A DNA stretch of 62,983 nucleotides from Streptomyces spirodelae (GTDB lineage Bacteria; Actinomycetota; Actinomycetes; Streptomycetales; Streptomycetaceae): positions 1 through 62,983 of the forward strand of contig NZ_JAFFZN010000038.1 in NCBI RefSeq assembly GCF_017676385.1. The letters run 5' to 3'. This document shows, one piece after another, positions 28,406 through 37,115 of the stretch. The notes under the pieces are model-generated. The model saw only the letters and a program-made list of their open reading frames with translations, was not told the origin of the DNA and did no database searches. The position numbers were made by a program, and so were the translations under genes. Each line of letters starts with the position of its first letter. The stretch's first letter is position 1.

Positions 28406-29322
28406 ACGGGATGAACGAGGCGACCGGAACGAGTGGGGGCGGCTCGGCGGCCATCGAGATCGAGGGACTGCGCAAGTCCTTCGGTGAGCTGGAGGTGCTG
28501 CGCGGCATCGACATCACCGTGCGGCGCGGCGAGGTGGTCTGTGTGATCGGCCCCTCCGGTTCGGGCAAGTCGACGCTGCTGCGCTGTGTGAACCTGCTGG
28601 AGGAGCCCACCTCCGGCACGGTGTGCGTGGCCGGCACCGAGGTCACCGACCCCGAGGTGGACCTCGACCGGATCCGGCGCCGCATCGGCATGGTCTTCCA
28701 GGCGTTCAACCTGTTCCCCCATCTGACGGCCCTGGGCAATCTGACCATCGCGCAGCGCCGGGCGCTGGGACGCGGCAAGGCGGAGGCGGAGGAGGTGGCC
28801 AGGCGCAATCTGCGCCGCGTCGGGCTGACGGAGAAGGAGACCAGCTATCCGGCGCAGCTCTCCGGCGGCCAGCAGCAGCGGGTGGCGATCGCTCGTGCGC
28901 TGTCCATGGGCCCGGAGCTGATGCTGTTCGACGAGCCGACCTCCGCCCTCGACCCGGAGCTGGTCGGGGACGTGCTGGCGGTGATGCGCGGGCTCGCGGA
29001 CGACGGGATGACGATGCTGGTCGTCACCCATGAGATGAGCTTCGCGCGTGAGGTCGCCGACCGGGTGGTCTTCATGGACGACGGGCTCATCGTCGAGGAG
29101 GGGCCCCCGGAGCAGGTCGTGGGGGACCCCCGGCAGGCGCGCACCCGGGCCTTCCTCTCCCGGGTGCTCGACCCGGCGGCGGCGGAGGTGCTGGAGGGCT
29201 CCGAGGAGCCGTCCGCGGAGCAGCCGGAGGGCGAGGGCGTGACGCAGCCGGGGTCACCGCCCCCGCAGCGAGTGGACACCGTCCGCGACCGGAAGGGGGT
29301 GCGGAAGCAGCATCCCCGGTAG
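28402..29322 (+). CDS. Polar amino-acid ABC transporter, ATPase
   Basis: 306-residue GlnQ/GluA-type ATPase. Walker A GPSGSGKSTLL, Q-loop MVFQAFNLFPH, signature LSGGQQQRVAIARALS, Walker B LMLFDEPTSALD and switch VVTHEM are all intact. A 60-residue Glu/Pro-rich tail beyond the usual end (about 247-306) has no recognisable domain. GTG 28402 overlaps the permease stop; ATG 28411, preceded by GAGGTGA six bases away, may be the true start. A hairpin follows the gene. Confidence 0.92.
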   Translation: MNGMNEATGTSGGGSAAIEIEGLRKSFGELEVLRGIDITVRRGEVVCVIGPSGSGKSTLLRCVNLLEEPTSGTVCVAGTEVTDPEVDLDRIRRRIGMVFQAFNLFPHLTALGNLTIAQRRALGRGKAEAEEVARRNLRRVGLTEKETSYPAQLSGGQQQRVAIARALSMGPELMLFDEPTSALDPELVGDVLAVMRGLADDGMTMLVVTHEMSFAREVADRVVFMDDGLIVEEGPPEQVVGDPRQARTRAFLSRVLDPAAAEVLEGSEEPSAEQPEGEGVTQPGSPPPQRVDTVRDRKGVRKQHPR

Positions 29323-29349
29323 CCGTCGGGCGGCCGCTGCGGGGGAATG

Positions 29350-29375
29350 GCTCCCTCCGCCACCATGGAGGGAGC
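29350..29375 (+). terminator. Terminator hairpin after the amino-acid ABC operon
   Basis: A 9-bp perfect stem (GCTCCCTCC / GGAGGGAGC) with an 8-base loop begins 28 bp past the ATPase stop and upstream of the sigma factor gene. Confidence 0.65.
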
Positions 29376-29465
29376 AGGCTGTCAGACCCGTGCTCTACAT
29401 TCACTCTCACCGACGACGAGTGCACGCCGGTGCCGTTGGGTGACCGGAGCAGACGAAAGGCAAGG

Positions 29466-30509
29466 ATGATGGCAGACAGCCCCCGCACGGCGGACGCTCC
29501 CGTCGACCGGATCCCCGCCGACGCCGAGGAACTGCTGGAAAAGGCGAAGCCGTACCGGAACGAGCTGCTGGCGCACTGCTACCGGATGCTGGGCTCGGTG
29601 CACGACGCCGAGGATCTGGTGCAGGACACCTATCTGCGCGCCTGGCGGGCCGGCGACCGCTTCGAGGGCAGATCCTCGCTCCGAACGTGGCTCTACCGGA
29701 TCGCCACCAACGCCTGCCTGACCGCGATCGAGCAGCGCGGCCGCCGCCCGATGCCCTCCGGGCTCGGCGCCCCCAGCGACGATCCCGAGCGCCCGGTGAC
29801 CGAGTCTCCGGAGGTGCCCTGGCTGGAGCCGATCCCGGACGCGATGTTCTCGGGATCCTCCGGGCCCACGGACCCGGCCTCCGTGGTGGTGAACCGCTCC
29901 TCGATGCGGCTGGCCCTGGTGGCGGCCCTGCAGCATCTGCCGACCCGGCAGCGCGTCGTCCTGCTGTTGCGGGACGTGCTCAAGTGGCGGGCGGCCGAGG
30001 TCGCCGAGCTGCTCGGCACGACGACGGCGAGCGTGAACAGCGCCCTGCAACGGGCCCGTGCCCAGCTCGAGGCGGCCGCTCCGGTGGAGGAGGAACTGAC
30101 CGAGCCCACCGACCCGGCGGCCCGGGAGCTGCTGGACCGTTACGCGGCCGCTTTCGAGCGCTCGGATGTGACGGCCATCGTCGATCTGTTCAAGGAGGAC
30201 GCCGTCTGGGAGATGCCGCCCTTCCCGCAGTGGTTCCGCGGCCGGGAGAACATCGTGCGGCTCATCGGCGCCCAGTGTCCCATCGGCCGGGACGAGGGCC
30301 TCATGGTTCCGACCTGGGCAAACGGCCAGCCCGCCTTCGGTCTCTACAACCTGCGCGAGGACGGCGTCTACCGGCCGTTCCACCTCCAGGTGCTCACCCT
30401 GCAGGACGGACAGGTCGCCCACGTGGGGGCGTTCTTCGGGGACGGCCTGTTCGCCACGTTCGGTCTCCCGGCCGAGGTGAGCGCACAGGAGGCGGCAGCA
30501 CGGCGCTGA
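29466..30509 (+). CDS. ECF sigma factor with SnoaL-like C-terminal domain (SigG-like)
   Basis: 347-residue ECF sigma factor. Region 2 (LLAHCYRMLGSVHDAEDLVQDTYLRAWRAGDRFEGRSSLRTWLYRIATNACL) and region 4 (HLPTRQRVVLLLRDVLKWRAAEVAELLGTTTASVNSALQRARAQL) are complete. A SnoaL/NTF2-like domain (about 215-335) follows (YAAAFERSDVTAIVDLFKEDAVWEMPPF). This is the layout of the mycobacterial SigG/SigX5 group, in which the C-terminal domain is thought to control activity in place of an anti-sigma factor; none is encoded nearby. ATG 29466 has AAAGG five bases upstream; ATG 29469 is equally possible. Confidence 0.88.
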   Translation: MMADSPRTADAPVDRIPADAEELLEKAKPYRNELLAHCYRMLGSVHDAEDLVQDTYLRAWRAGDRFEGRSSLRTWLYRIATNACLTAIEQRGRRPMPSGLGAPSDDPERPVTESPEVPWLEPIPDAMFSGSSGPTDPASVVVNRSSMRLALVAALQHLPTRQRVVLLLRDVLKWRAAEVAELLGTTTASVNSALQRARAQLEAAAPVEEELTEPTDPAARELLDRYAAAFERSDVTAIVDLFKEDAVWEMPPFPQWFRGRENIVRLIGAQCPIGRDEGLMVPTWANGQPAFGLYNLREDGVYRPFHLQVLTLQDGQVAHVGAFFGDGLFATFGLPAEVSAQEAAARR

Positions 30510-30520
30510 GCGGGCCGGCC

Positions 30521-30538
30521 CGGCCCGGTGCCGGGCCG
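30521..30538. terminator. Hairpin between convergent genes
   Basis: A 7-bp GC stem (CGGCCCG / CGGGCCG) with a 4-base loop, 11 bp after the sigma-factor stop and before the convergent xylA end. Confidence 0.5.
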
Positions 30539-30610
30539 CGACACCGGCCTGCTTGGCGGTGACACGGCCGACTCAGCGGTGAGCCGGCCGGGTCAACCCG
30601 CCGTAGGGTA

Positions 30611-31777
30611 TCACACGCCCAGCAAGTGGTCCATTGCCAACTGGTCGAGGTGTTCGAAGGCCATGCCTCGCCGGGCCGCCGCTTCGACGTCGAAGTCCTC
30701 GTAGGCCGAGCGGTCGGCGAGCAGAGCGCCGGGGGTCTCCCCCGCTTCGAGCGTCGGGCGGGAGAGCTCGTCCAGCCGGGAGGCCCGCAGCGCTTCCTGG
30801 ACGGCGGGGGCGGCGCGGAAGGCGGCAGCGCGCTCGCGCAGGATGAGGTAGTTGCGCATACAGCCCGCCGCCGAGGCCCACACCCCGGCCGTGTCCTCAG
30901 TGCGCGGGGGCTTGAAGTCGAAGTGGCGCGGCCCCTCGTAGCCGCCGCTCTCCAACAGGTCGACCAGCCAGAACGCGGCCCGCAGGTCCCCCGCGCCGAA
31001 CCTCAGGTCCTGGTCGTACTTGATGCCGGACTGGCCGTTGAGGTCGAGGTGGAAGAGCTTGCCCGCCCACATGGCCTGGGCAATGGCGTGCGGATAGTTG
31101 AGCCCGGCCATCTGTTCGTGCCCGACCTCGGGGTTGACTCCGAAGAGCTCGGGCCGCTCCAGGCGCTCGATGAAGGCGAGCGCGTGCCCGACGGTCGGCA
31201 GGAGAATGTCGCCGCGCGGTTCGTTGGGCTTCGGCTCCAGCGCGAAGCGCAGTCCGTAGCCCTGTTCGGTGACGTAGTCGGCCAGCAGGTCGAAGGCTTC
31301 CTTCATCCTGTCGAGCGCCGCCCGGATGTCCTTGGCCGCGCCGGATTCGGCGCCCTCCCTGCCGCCCCAGGCGACGTAGGTTTGGGCGCCCAGTTCAACG
31401 GCCAGGTCGATGTTGCGCATCGTCTTGCGCAGGGCGAAGCGCCGCACATCGCGGTCGTTGGCGGTGAACGCGCCGTCCTTGAAGACTGGGTGGGTGAACA
31501 GGTTGGTCGTCGCCATGGGCACGGTCATGCCCGTCGCGTCGAGCGCTTGGCGGAATCGTTTGACGTGCCCCTCCCGTTCGCCCTCGGGTGCGCCGAACGG
31601 AATGAGGTCGTCGTCGTGGAACGTCACGCCGTACGCACCGAGTTCGGCGAGGCGGTGCACCGACTCGACCGGGTCGAGCGGTGCCCTGGTCGCGTCCCCG
31701 AACGGGTCCCGGCCCTGCCAGCCCACCGTCCACAGGCCGAAGCTGAACTTGTCCGCCGGTACGGGCTCGTAGCTCAT
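30611..31777 (-). CDS. xylA: Xylose isomerase
   Basis: 388-residue class I D-xylose isomerase, which interconverts xylose and xylulose (and glucose and fructose) in the cytoplasm. Landmarks are GVTFHDDDLIPFG with the ring-opening His, FALEPKPNEPRGD with a metal Glu, and LFHLDLNGQ and the closing metal Asp (DFKPPRTED). Length and sequence match the Streptomyces enzyme used industrially as glucose isomerase. GAGAGGAACGGCAGG precedes the ATG. It is divergent from xylB across a 240-bp region holding tandem repeats. Confidence 0.96.
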   Translation of the reverse strand: MSYEPVPADKFSFGLWTVGWQGRDPFGDATRAPLDPVESVHRLAELGAYGVTFHDDDLIPFGAPEGEREGHVKRFRQALDATGMTVPMATTNLFTHPVFKDGAFTANDRDVRRFALRKTMRNIDLAVELGAQTYVAWGGREGAESGAAKDIRAALDRMKEAFDLLADYVTEQGYGLRFALEPKPNEPRGDILLPTVGHALAFIERLERPELFGVNPEVGHEQMAGLNYPHAIAQAMWAGKLFHLDLNGQSGIKYDQDLRFGAGDLRAAFWLVDLLESGGYEGPRHFDFKPPRTEDTAGVWASAAGCMRNYLILRERAAAFRAAPAVQEALRASRLDELSRPTLEAGETPGALLADRSAYEDFDVEAAARRGMAFEHLDQLAMDHLLGV

Positions 31778-32017
31778 CCTGCCGTTCCTCTCCCGCGCCG
31801 TCGTCCGTGCGGAGCCCGTCGTATATCCGTCCCAAGTCCGGCGAATCCGTCCGAAGTCGGCGGGTGGTTCCGTGCGGAAGGTCCCGTCCGGACACGCGGA
31901 CACGCGGACACGCGGACACGCGGACACGCACACACCGCGGCGCGAGGCTATTCGTCATGGCCGTTTACAAATTAGTATGCGCACACCATCGGCAGCCAGG
32001 GAAGGGAGCGGCACTCC
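31778..32017. promoter_or_regulatory. xylA-xylB divergent control region
   Basis: This 240-bp gap must contain promoters for both xyl genes and probably the operator of the nearby ROK regulator. Visible features are five head-to-tail 8-bp GACACGCG units (31891-31930) and an unusually AT-rich patch, GTTTACAAATTAGTATGC (31963-31980), 38 bp before xylB. I cannot assign a specific operator. Confidence 0.5.
31891..31930. repeat. Five 8-bp tandem repeats upstream of xylA/xylB
   Basis: Units GACACGCG start at 31891, 31899, 31907 and 31915; a fifth at 31923 ends in A. An 8-bp unit can slip during replication and so change promoter spacing. Confidence 0.85.
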
Positions 32018-33466
32018 ATGACCGCACCGGAAGGCCCGTTCGTCATCGGGGTCGACAGCTCGACCCAGTCCACCAAGGCCCTCGTGGTGGACGCAGCGAC
32101 CGGCCAGGTGGTCGCGCGTGGGCAGGCCCCGCACACCGTCTCCCCGGGCGACCGGCGCGAGACGGATCCCGAGGAGTGGTGGCAGGCGCTGCGCACCGCG
32201 GTGGTCCGGTGCGGGCGCGCGGCGAGCGAGGCCGCGGCCGTCTCCGTCGCCGGCCAGCAGCACGGTCTTGTGACGCTGGACGAGGCGGGCCGCCCGGTGC
32301 GCCCGGCGCTGCTGTGGAACGACGTACGCTCGGCGCCCCAGCGCGACCGGCTGGTCGCCGCCCTCGGCGGCTCCGAGGTGTGGGCCGAGCGCGTCGGAAG
32401 CGTGCCGGCACCGGCCTTCACGGTGACCAAGTGGGCATGGCTGCGTGAGAACGAACCCGAAGCAGCACGGTCGACGGCGGCCGTGCGACTGCCGCACGAC
32501 TTCTTGACCGAGCGGCTGACCGGGCAGCCGAGCACCGACCGCGGCGACGCCTCGGGCACCGGCTGGTGGGCCTCGGCTACCGAGTCGTACGACGAGGAGA
32601 TCCTGCAGCTCGCCCGTCTCGATCCCGCGCTGCTGCCGCCTGTGCTGGGCGCCGGGGAGGCGGCGGGCACCGTCCGCGAGAGGGAGGACGGGTTCCTCAC
32701 CCCGGGCACGCTGGTGGCGACCGGAACCGGCGACAACATGGGCGCCGCCCTCGGCCTGGGGCTGCTGCCGGGACAGCCGGTGCTCAGCCTCGGCACCTCC
32801 GGCACCGTCTACGCAGTCTCCGGCCGCCGCCCCGCCGACCCGACCGGGACCGTCGCGGGCTTCGCAGACGCGCACACCGGCTGGCTGCCGCTGGCCTGCA
32901 CCCTCAACTGCACCCTGGCCGTCGACCGGATGGCCGCGCTGCTCTCCCGGGACCGGGAGGACGTGGAGGCGGGCGGGCGGGTCACCGCATTGCCATTCCT
33001 CGACGGTGAACGCACTCCCGACCTTCCCTACGCATCCGGGCTGCTCACCGGGCTCCGGCACGCCACAACGGGCGGTCAGGTGCTCCAGGCAGCCTACGAC
33101 GGGGCCGTCTTCGCCCTGCTGCGCGCACTGGATCTCGTACTGGCCGAGAGCGGGGACAGCGGTGCGGCGGAAGACACGCCCCTGCTGCTGATCGGGGGAG
33201 GCGCCAAGGGGACGGCCTGGCGTGACACAGTCCGGCGGCTGTCGGGACGAGCCGTTCAGGTGCCACGTGCCCAGGAATTGGTCGCACTGGGAGCCGCCGC
33301 CCAGGCCGCCGGCTTGCTGCTGGGTGAGGACCCTGCCGCCGTCGCACGCCGCTGGCACACCGCCGAGGGCGCGTCGTACGAGCCCGTCGAACGCGACGAG
33401 GCCACGCTGACCCGGCTCGCCGGCACCCTTCAGGACGCCGGGGCACTGCTGGGGAGACGGCCATGA
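32018..33466 (+). CDS. xylB: Xylulokinase
   Basis: 482-residue FGGY-family sugar kinase that phosphorylates D-xylulose with ATP, the step after XylA. The phosphate-binding loop is GVDSSTQSTKALVVD at the N-terminus; ATP contacts follow at GTGDNMGAALGLG, SLGTSGTVYAVS and the FGGY-like signature GGGAKGTAWRDTVRRLSGRAV. The substrate block VAGQQHGLVTLDEAG matches xylulokinases. AAGGGAG lies upstream of the ATG. The ROK regulator follows on the same strand after 121 bp. Confidence 0.94.
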   Translation: MTAPEGPFVIGVDSSTQSTKALVVDAATGQVVARGQAPHTVSPGDRRETDPEEWWQALRTAVVRCGRAASEAAAVSVAGQQHGLVTLDEAGRPVRPALLWNDVRSAPQRDRLVAALGGSEVWAERVGSVPAPAFTVTKWAWLRENEPEAARSTAAVRLPHDFLTERLTGQPSTDRGDASGTGWWASATESYDEEILQLARLDPALLPPVLGAGEAAGTVREREDGFLTPGTLVATGTGDNMGAALGLGLLPGQPVLSLGTSGTVYAVSGRRPADPTGTVAGFADAHTGWLPLACTLNCTLAVDRMAALLSRDREDVEAGGRVTALPFLDGERTPDLPYASGLLTGLRHATTGGQVLQAAYDGAVFALLRALDLVLAESGDSGAAEDTPLLLIGGGAKGTAWRDTVRRLSGRAVQVPRAQELVALGAAAQAAGLLLGEDPAAVARRWHTAEGASYEPVERDEATLTRLAGTLQDAGALLGRRP

Positions 33467-33587
33467 ACGGGTGACCGTCCCAGCGGCACACCGGCAGCCC
33501 CGTCTCCCCCCCAGTCCCGCCGCACAGCAGTGGACCGGAAACACTCAACGGCGGCACTCCCCCCGTCGCCCCCCGAAGGAGTCCCCG

Positions 33588-34910
33588 ATGGCGGCCTCGG
33601 CTCCCAGCTCCCAGCGGGAGATACGCAGACGCAATCTGTCGCGCGTGCTCTACGCGGTGGCCGAGCCGGGGCCCTCTTCCCGGGCGGCCGTGGCGACGCG
33701 GCTGGGACTGACGCGTACCGCGGTCTCGACACTCGTCGACGAACTGCTGCGCGGCGGGCTGCTCACCGAACAGGGGCCGACACCACCTGACGGCGGTCCC
33801 GGCCGCCCCGGTACCGCACTCGCGCTGACCGACAGCGGGCCCTGCGGGCTGGGAGCCGAGATCGGGGTGGACCATCTGGCGGTCTGCGCGGTCGACCTGC
33901 GCGGCCGGGTGCGTGCCCGCGAGGACGTCGAGTCCGAGGGCCGCAGCAGTGAGCCGGGCGCGGTGCTCGACCGGCTGCGGGGACTGGTGGACACGGTGGC
34001 CGCACAGGCGCGCGGGCACGGGCTGAGCCCCGCCGCTCTCACCGTGGCGGTGCCCGGCCTGATCGCTCGCGGGACATCGAGCGTGGTGCGGGCGCCGAAC
34101 CTGGGGTGGCGGGACGTCGACATCGCGCCCGCACTCGCCAGCGCGGGCGCGAGTTCGGGCTCGGCCTCGGGTTCGGGCTCACGCTCGGCCTCGAGTTCGC
34201 GGGCGGCAACGAGCACGCAGCCGGGCACAGGTACGCGGCCGGGGCCGGAAGCCGGTTCGTCGCCGCTGCCGATCACCGCCGACAACGAGGCCAACCTCGC
34301 CGCCCTGGCCGAACTGTGGCTGGACAGCGGCCGAGTGCCCCGCGACTTCGTACACGTGTCAGCGGAGGTCGGGATCGGTGCCGCCATCGTGCTGGACGGC
34401 GAACTGCTGCGCGGCACACGGGGCTTCGCGGGCGAGATCGGCCACGTGCCCGTACGCCCTGACGGGCCCCCGTGCGCCTGCGGGGGCAAGGGCTGCCTGG
34501 AGCAGTACGCGGGTGAGTGGGCGCTGCTGCGTGCCGCCGGTGCTCCCGTCGAAGGGCCCCGGGACGCCACGCTCGCCGCGCTCCGGGAGAGGGCCGCGGC
34601 AGGTGATGAACGGGCGCTGCGGGCGCTCCAGGAGGCGGGGACGGCACTGGGGCTGGCGCTGGCCGGGACGGTCAACCTGCTCGACCCCGGCGCCCTGGTG
34701 CTCGGCGGTGTTCTGGCCAGGTTCGCCCCATGGCTCCTGCCGTCGCTGGAACGGGAACTGACGGAGCGCACCGCGGCTCCCGGGGCCCCGCCCGACCTGG
34801 TCGTCTCGGGCCTGGGCGCGGACGGGCCGCTACTGGGCGCCGCCCATGCGGCCGTCCGCGTGGTGCTGGACGACCCGCTGTCGTACCGGACCGAGGCCGC
34901 ACCCGGGTGA
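33588..34910 (+). CDS. ROK-family transcriptional regulator (XylR-like)
   Basis: 440-residue ROK repressor. An N-terminal winged helix (SRAAVATRLGLTRTAVSTLVDELLRGGLLTE) is joined to a sugar-kinase-like domain with the zinc site CACGGKGCLEQYAG. Residues about 184-224 are a Ser/Gly/Thr/Pro-rich insertion absent from compact ROK proteins, in the middle of the sugar-binding domain. GAAGGAG precedes the ATG by six bases. Its position after xylB suggests control of the divergent xyl promoters in response to xylose. Confidence 0.88.
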   Translation: MAASAPSSQREIRRRNLSRVLYAVAEPGPSSRAAVATRLGLTRTAVSTLVDELLRGGLLTEQGPTPPDGGPGRPGTALALTDSGPCGLGAEIGVDHLAVCAVDLRGRVRAREDVESEGRSSEPGAVLDRLRGLVDTVAAQARGHGLSPAALTVAVPGLIARGTSSVVRAPNLGWRDVDIAPALASAGASSGSASGSGSRSASSSRAATSTQPGTGTRPGPEAGSSPLPITADNEANLAALAELWLDSGRVPRDFVHVSAEVGIGAAIVLDGELLRGTRGFAGEIGHVPVRPDGPPCACGGKGCLEQYAGEWALLRAAGAPVEGPRDATLAALRERAAAGDERALRALQEAGTALGLALAGTVNLLDPGALVLGGVLARFAPWLLPSLERELTERTAAPGAPPDLVVSGLGADGPLLGAAHAAVRVVLDDPLSYRTEAAPG

Positions 34911-35143
34911 TCCCCTCCCGTCCGAGGGAGCGCCTCCACCCGGGGCAGCCTGGGGAGCTGAGCGCCTCCGCCCCTCCGGAGCGCCGCTCGGGGCACGAAG
35001 TTCGCACGGCCACTGGTCGGTCCAATGGCACGCACGGACGACTCTTGGCAGCCCCGTCGGCGGCTGCCATCATCAACGCGCGTCAACTCGCTCTGTACGT
35101 GCCCCCATTATCCCTCTCCGCCTTCCCCCCACCGGGAGACACG
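34911..35143. other. Intergenic region before the amidase
   Basis: 233 bp between the ROK regulator and the amidase. Several short GC-rich inverted repeats are present; none forms a clean terminator and no gene is seen. Confidence 0.35.
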
Positions 35144-35797
35144 ATGGACTCAGCACGCCGGCACCACGCACCCACCCCCTTCCGTTCGCACCTCTCCCGT
35201 CGCGCGCTGCTGCGCGGTGGAGCGGGCTTCACCCTCGCCGCAGGACTCGCGGGCGCCTCACTCATATCGGGCGGGACCGCGGTGGCCCGCTCCAGAGGCC
35301 AGCGGGCTGTCGACTACCCCGCGGCCGAGTGGGTCCCTGCCTCGCCCTCCAACTACACGACGGCCAACCGGCCCACGCAGTACCCGATCGAACTCGTGAT
35401 CATCCATGTCACCCAGGAGTTCTACGACGACACCCTGGCCATCTTCCAGAATCCGGACAAGGCGGTCTCCGCGCACTACGTGGTGCGCTCCTTCGACGGC
35501 CATGTGGCGCAGATGGTGCGGGAGAAGAACGTCGGCTGGCACGCGGGCAATTGGAACTACAACACCCGCAGCGTCGGCATAGAGCACGAGGGCTGGATCG
35601 ACGAGCCGGACACCTGGTTCACGGATGAGATGTACACCGCGTCGGCCGCGCTGACGGCGGACATCTGCCGTCGCAACAACATCCCCATGGACCGCCAGCA
35701 CATCATCGGTCACAACGAGGTGCCCGGCTCCGACCACACCGACCCTGGTGCGTACTGGGACTGGGCGCGTTACATAGAGCTCGTCAAGTCCCAGTAG
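35144..35797 (+). CDS. Tat-exported N-acetylmuramoyl-L-alanine amidase
   Basis: 217-residue Amidase_2 (PGRP-type zinc amidase) that cleaves the amide between muramic acid and the stem peptide outside the membrane. A twin-arginine signal (SRRALLRGGAGFTLAAGLAGASL) precedes the catalytic domain. Zinc ligands are expected in IIHVTQEFYDD and in IGHNEVPGSDHTDPGAYWDW near the C-terminus, with HAGNWNYNTRSVGIEHEG between. No cell-wall-binding domain is attached. GGGAG lies before the ATG. Confidence 0.9.
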   Translation: MDSARRHHAPTPFRSHLSRRALLRGGAGFTLAAGLAGASLISGGTAVARSRGQRAVDYPAAEWVPASPSNYTTANRPTQYPIELVIIHVTQEFYDDTLAIFQNPDKAVSAHYVVRSFDGHVAQMVREKNVGWHAGNWNYNTRSVGIEHEGWIDEPDTWFTDEMYTASAALTADICRRNNIPMDRQHIIGHNEVPGSDHTDPGAYWDWARYIELVKSQ

Positions 35798-36132
35798 CAC
35801 CAACTCCGCAAGCACGCGGCCGATCGGCCGGCCGGCTCCGTCGGGACCTATTCCCGCTTCGTGTCCGGCCAGCCGGTCGGCCCGGTCGGCTGGCCGGCGG
35901 CCCGGCCCAGCCCGTCCGCCCGGTTCAGCCGGTCGGCCGGTCGACCGGTCGGCCGGTCGAAGCGTCGGCGCCGCACGAGCAACGGCAGACGAACGGCACG
36001 GCGCCGCAACCGGGCCTGCCCCTACGCCAGTTCGGTCTTCTGGTCACCTGCGTCCGCAAGCACTTCAACCCATCGTGTGACTACCGGCCGGAAGTCTTCA
36101 GTTCGCCACACCGCCCCCTGGATCCTCAGCAT
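35798..36132. other. Repeat-rich intergenic region
   Basis: 335 bp without a convincing gene. It is unusually rich in CCGG and GGCCGGCC-like words and includes four tandem 8-bp units at 35929. The promoter for the following Pro-rich protein should be here but is not obvious. Confidence 0.4.
35929..35960. repeat. Four 8-bp tandem CCGGTCGR units
   Basis: CCGGTCGG, CCGGTCGA, CCGGTCGG and CCGGTCGA run head to tail, and the alternation makes the whole 32 bp nearly self-complementary. Confidence 0.8.
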
Positions 36133-37062
36133 GTGCGACGACGGGACGACAGGGACGACAGGCGGAACAACAGCCGCAACAGACGCCAGGTGCTGACAGC
36201 GGCGGCGCTCGTATGCACCGCACTCGGCGCCGTGGCGGGGACCGCCTCCCTCCTCGCGCCCTCACCCGCCGAACAGCAGACGGGCGCACGCCAATCCCTC
36301 GCGTCCCTCGCGCTCGCGGCAGCGAGCCTGCCACCGCGCCCCGCCGGTCAGGACCCCGCTTCCGGCTCAGCCCCTCAGCCGTCGAACAACGCTCAGCCGT
36401 CGAACGCACCTCAGCAAACCGGCCCCGATGGTGACGCCCACCTGTCGGTGCACGCCAACGGTACGCACGTGGAGGCGAATGCCGGACGGAAGGGCAGCTG
36501 CCCCGGTGCGTCCCTCACGGTGCAGACCGGGCACGGTACGAGCGTGCACCTGTGGGCGGGGCACCGACCGTGTCCGCCGCCTCCACCGCACCCCACACCG
36601 CCTCCCTCTCCCACTCCGCCGCCATCCTCGCCACCCCCGCCATCGCCACCGGGACCCAGCTCTCCCGCACCCACTCCGCCGTCGCCTCCCACGCCCAGCG
36701 CGACGCCCGGCTCCCCGGCTCCGGAGACGCCCCCGCCTGCGGAGCCGCCCGCGCCGCCGCCGGTCGCCGCGAAGCCCGCCCGGCAGCCGGCCCACGCTCC
36801 GCAGCAGCCGAAGCGGCCCCCGGCCAAGCCCCTACGGGCCTCGCACTCGCCCTCACCCTCGCCGACGCCGTCCCGCAGTGTGCTCACGGCTCCGAGACAG
36901 CCGGCGCCCGAGCGTCGGCAGCCCGACGGCAGCCTGTCCATGGTCACCCGCACGCTGCTGATCGTCGCTCCGGCCGTGCTCGCGGCCGCCGCGCTGCGGC
37001 CTCGCTCGAACAGTTCGAGGCAGGCAGCGGCAGGTGACACCTCCGGCACGAGCGGCGGCTGA
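36133..37062 (+). CDS. Pro-rich cell-envelope protein, function unknown
   Basis: 309-residue protein. A charged, Arg-rich N-terminus leads into a hydrophobic helix (VLTAAALVCTALGAVAG), then a small region with one Cys pair (GSCPGASL...HRPCPP), a Pro/Ser/Thr segment of about 100 residues and a C-terminal hydrophobic helix (TRTLLIVAPAVLAAAAL) before a basic tail. The plan suggests an envelope-spanning protein with a rod-like Pro-rich part across the wall. The GTG has only a weak GGA upstream. No family is recognised. Confidence 0.6.
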   Translation: MRRRDDRDDRRNNSRNRRQVLTAAALVCTALGAVAGTASLLAPSPAEQQTGARQSLASLALAAASLPPRPAGQDPASGSAPQPSNNAQPSNAPQQTGPDGDAHLSVHANGTHVEANAGRKGSCPGASLTVQTGHGTSVHLWAGHRPCPPPPPHPTPPPSPTPPPSSPPPPSPPGPSSPAPTPPSPPTPSATPGSPAPETPPPAEPPAPPPVAAKPARQPAHAPQQPKRPPAKPLRASHSPSPSPTPSRSVLTAPRQPAPERRQPDGSLSMVTRTLLIVAPAVLAAAALRPRSNSSRQAAAGDTSGTSGG

Positions 37063-37115
37063 CCCTCGCCGACCCCCGCTCATCTCTCATCGGTTCGCGC
37101 TCTGTGGAGGCCCCC

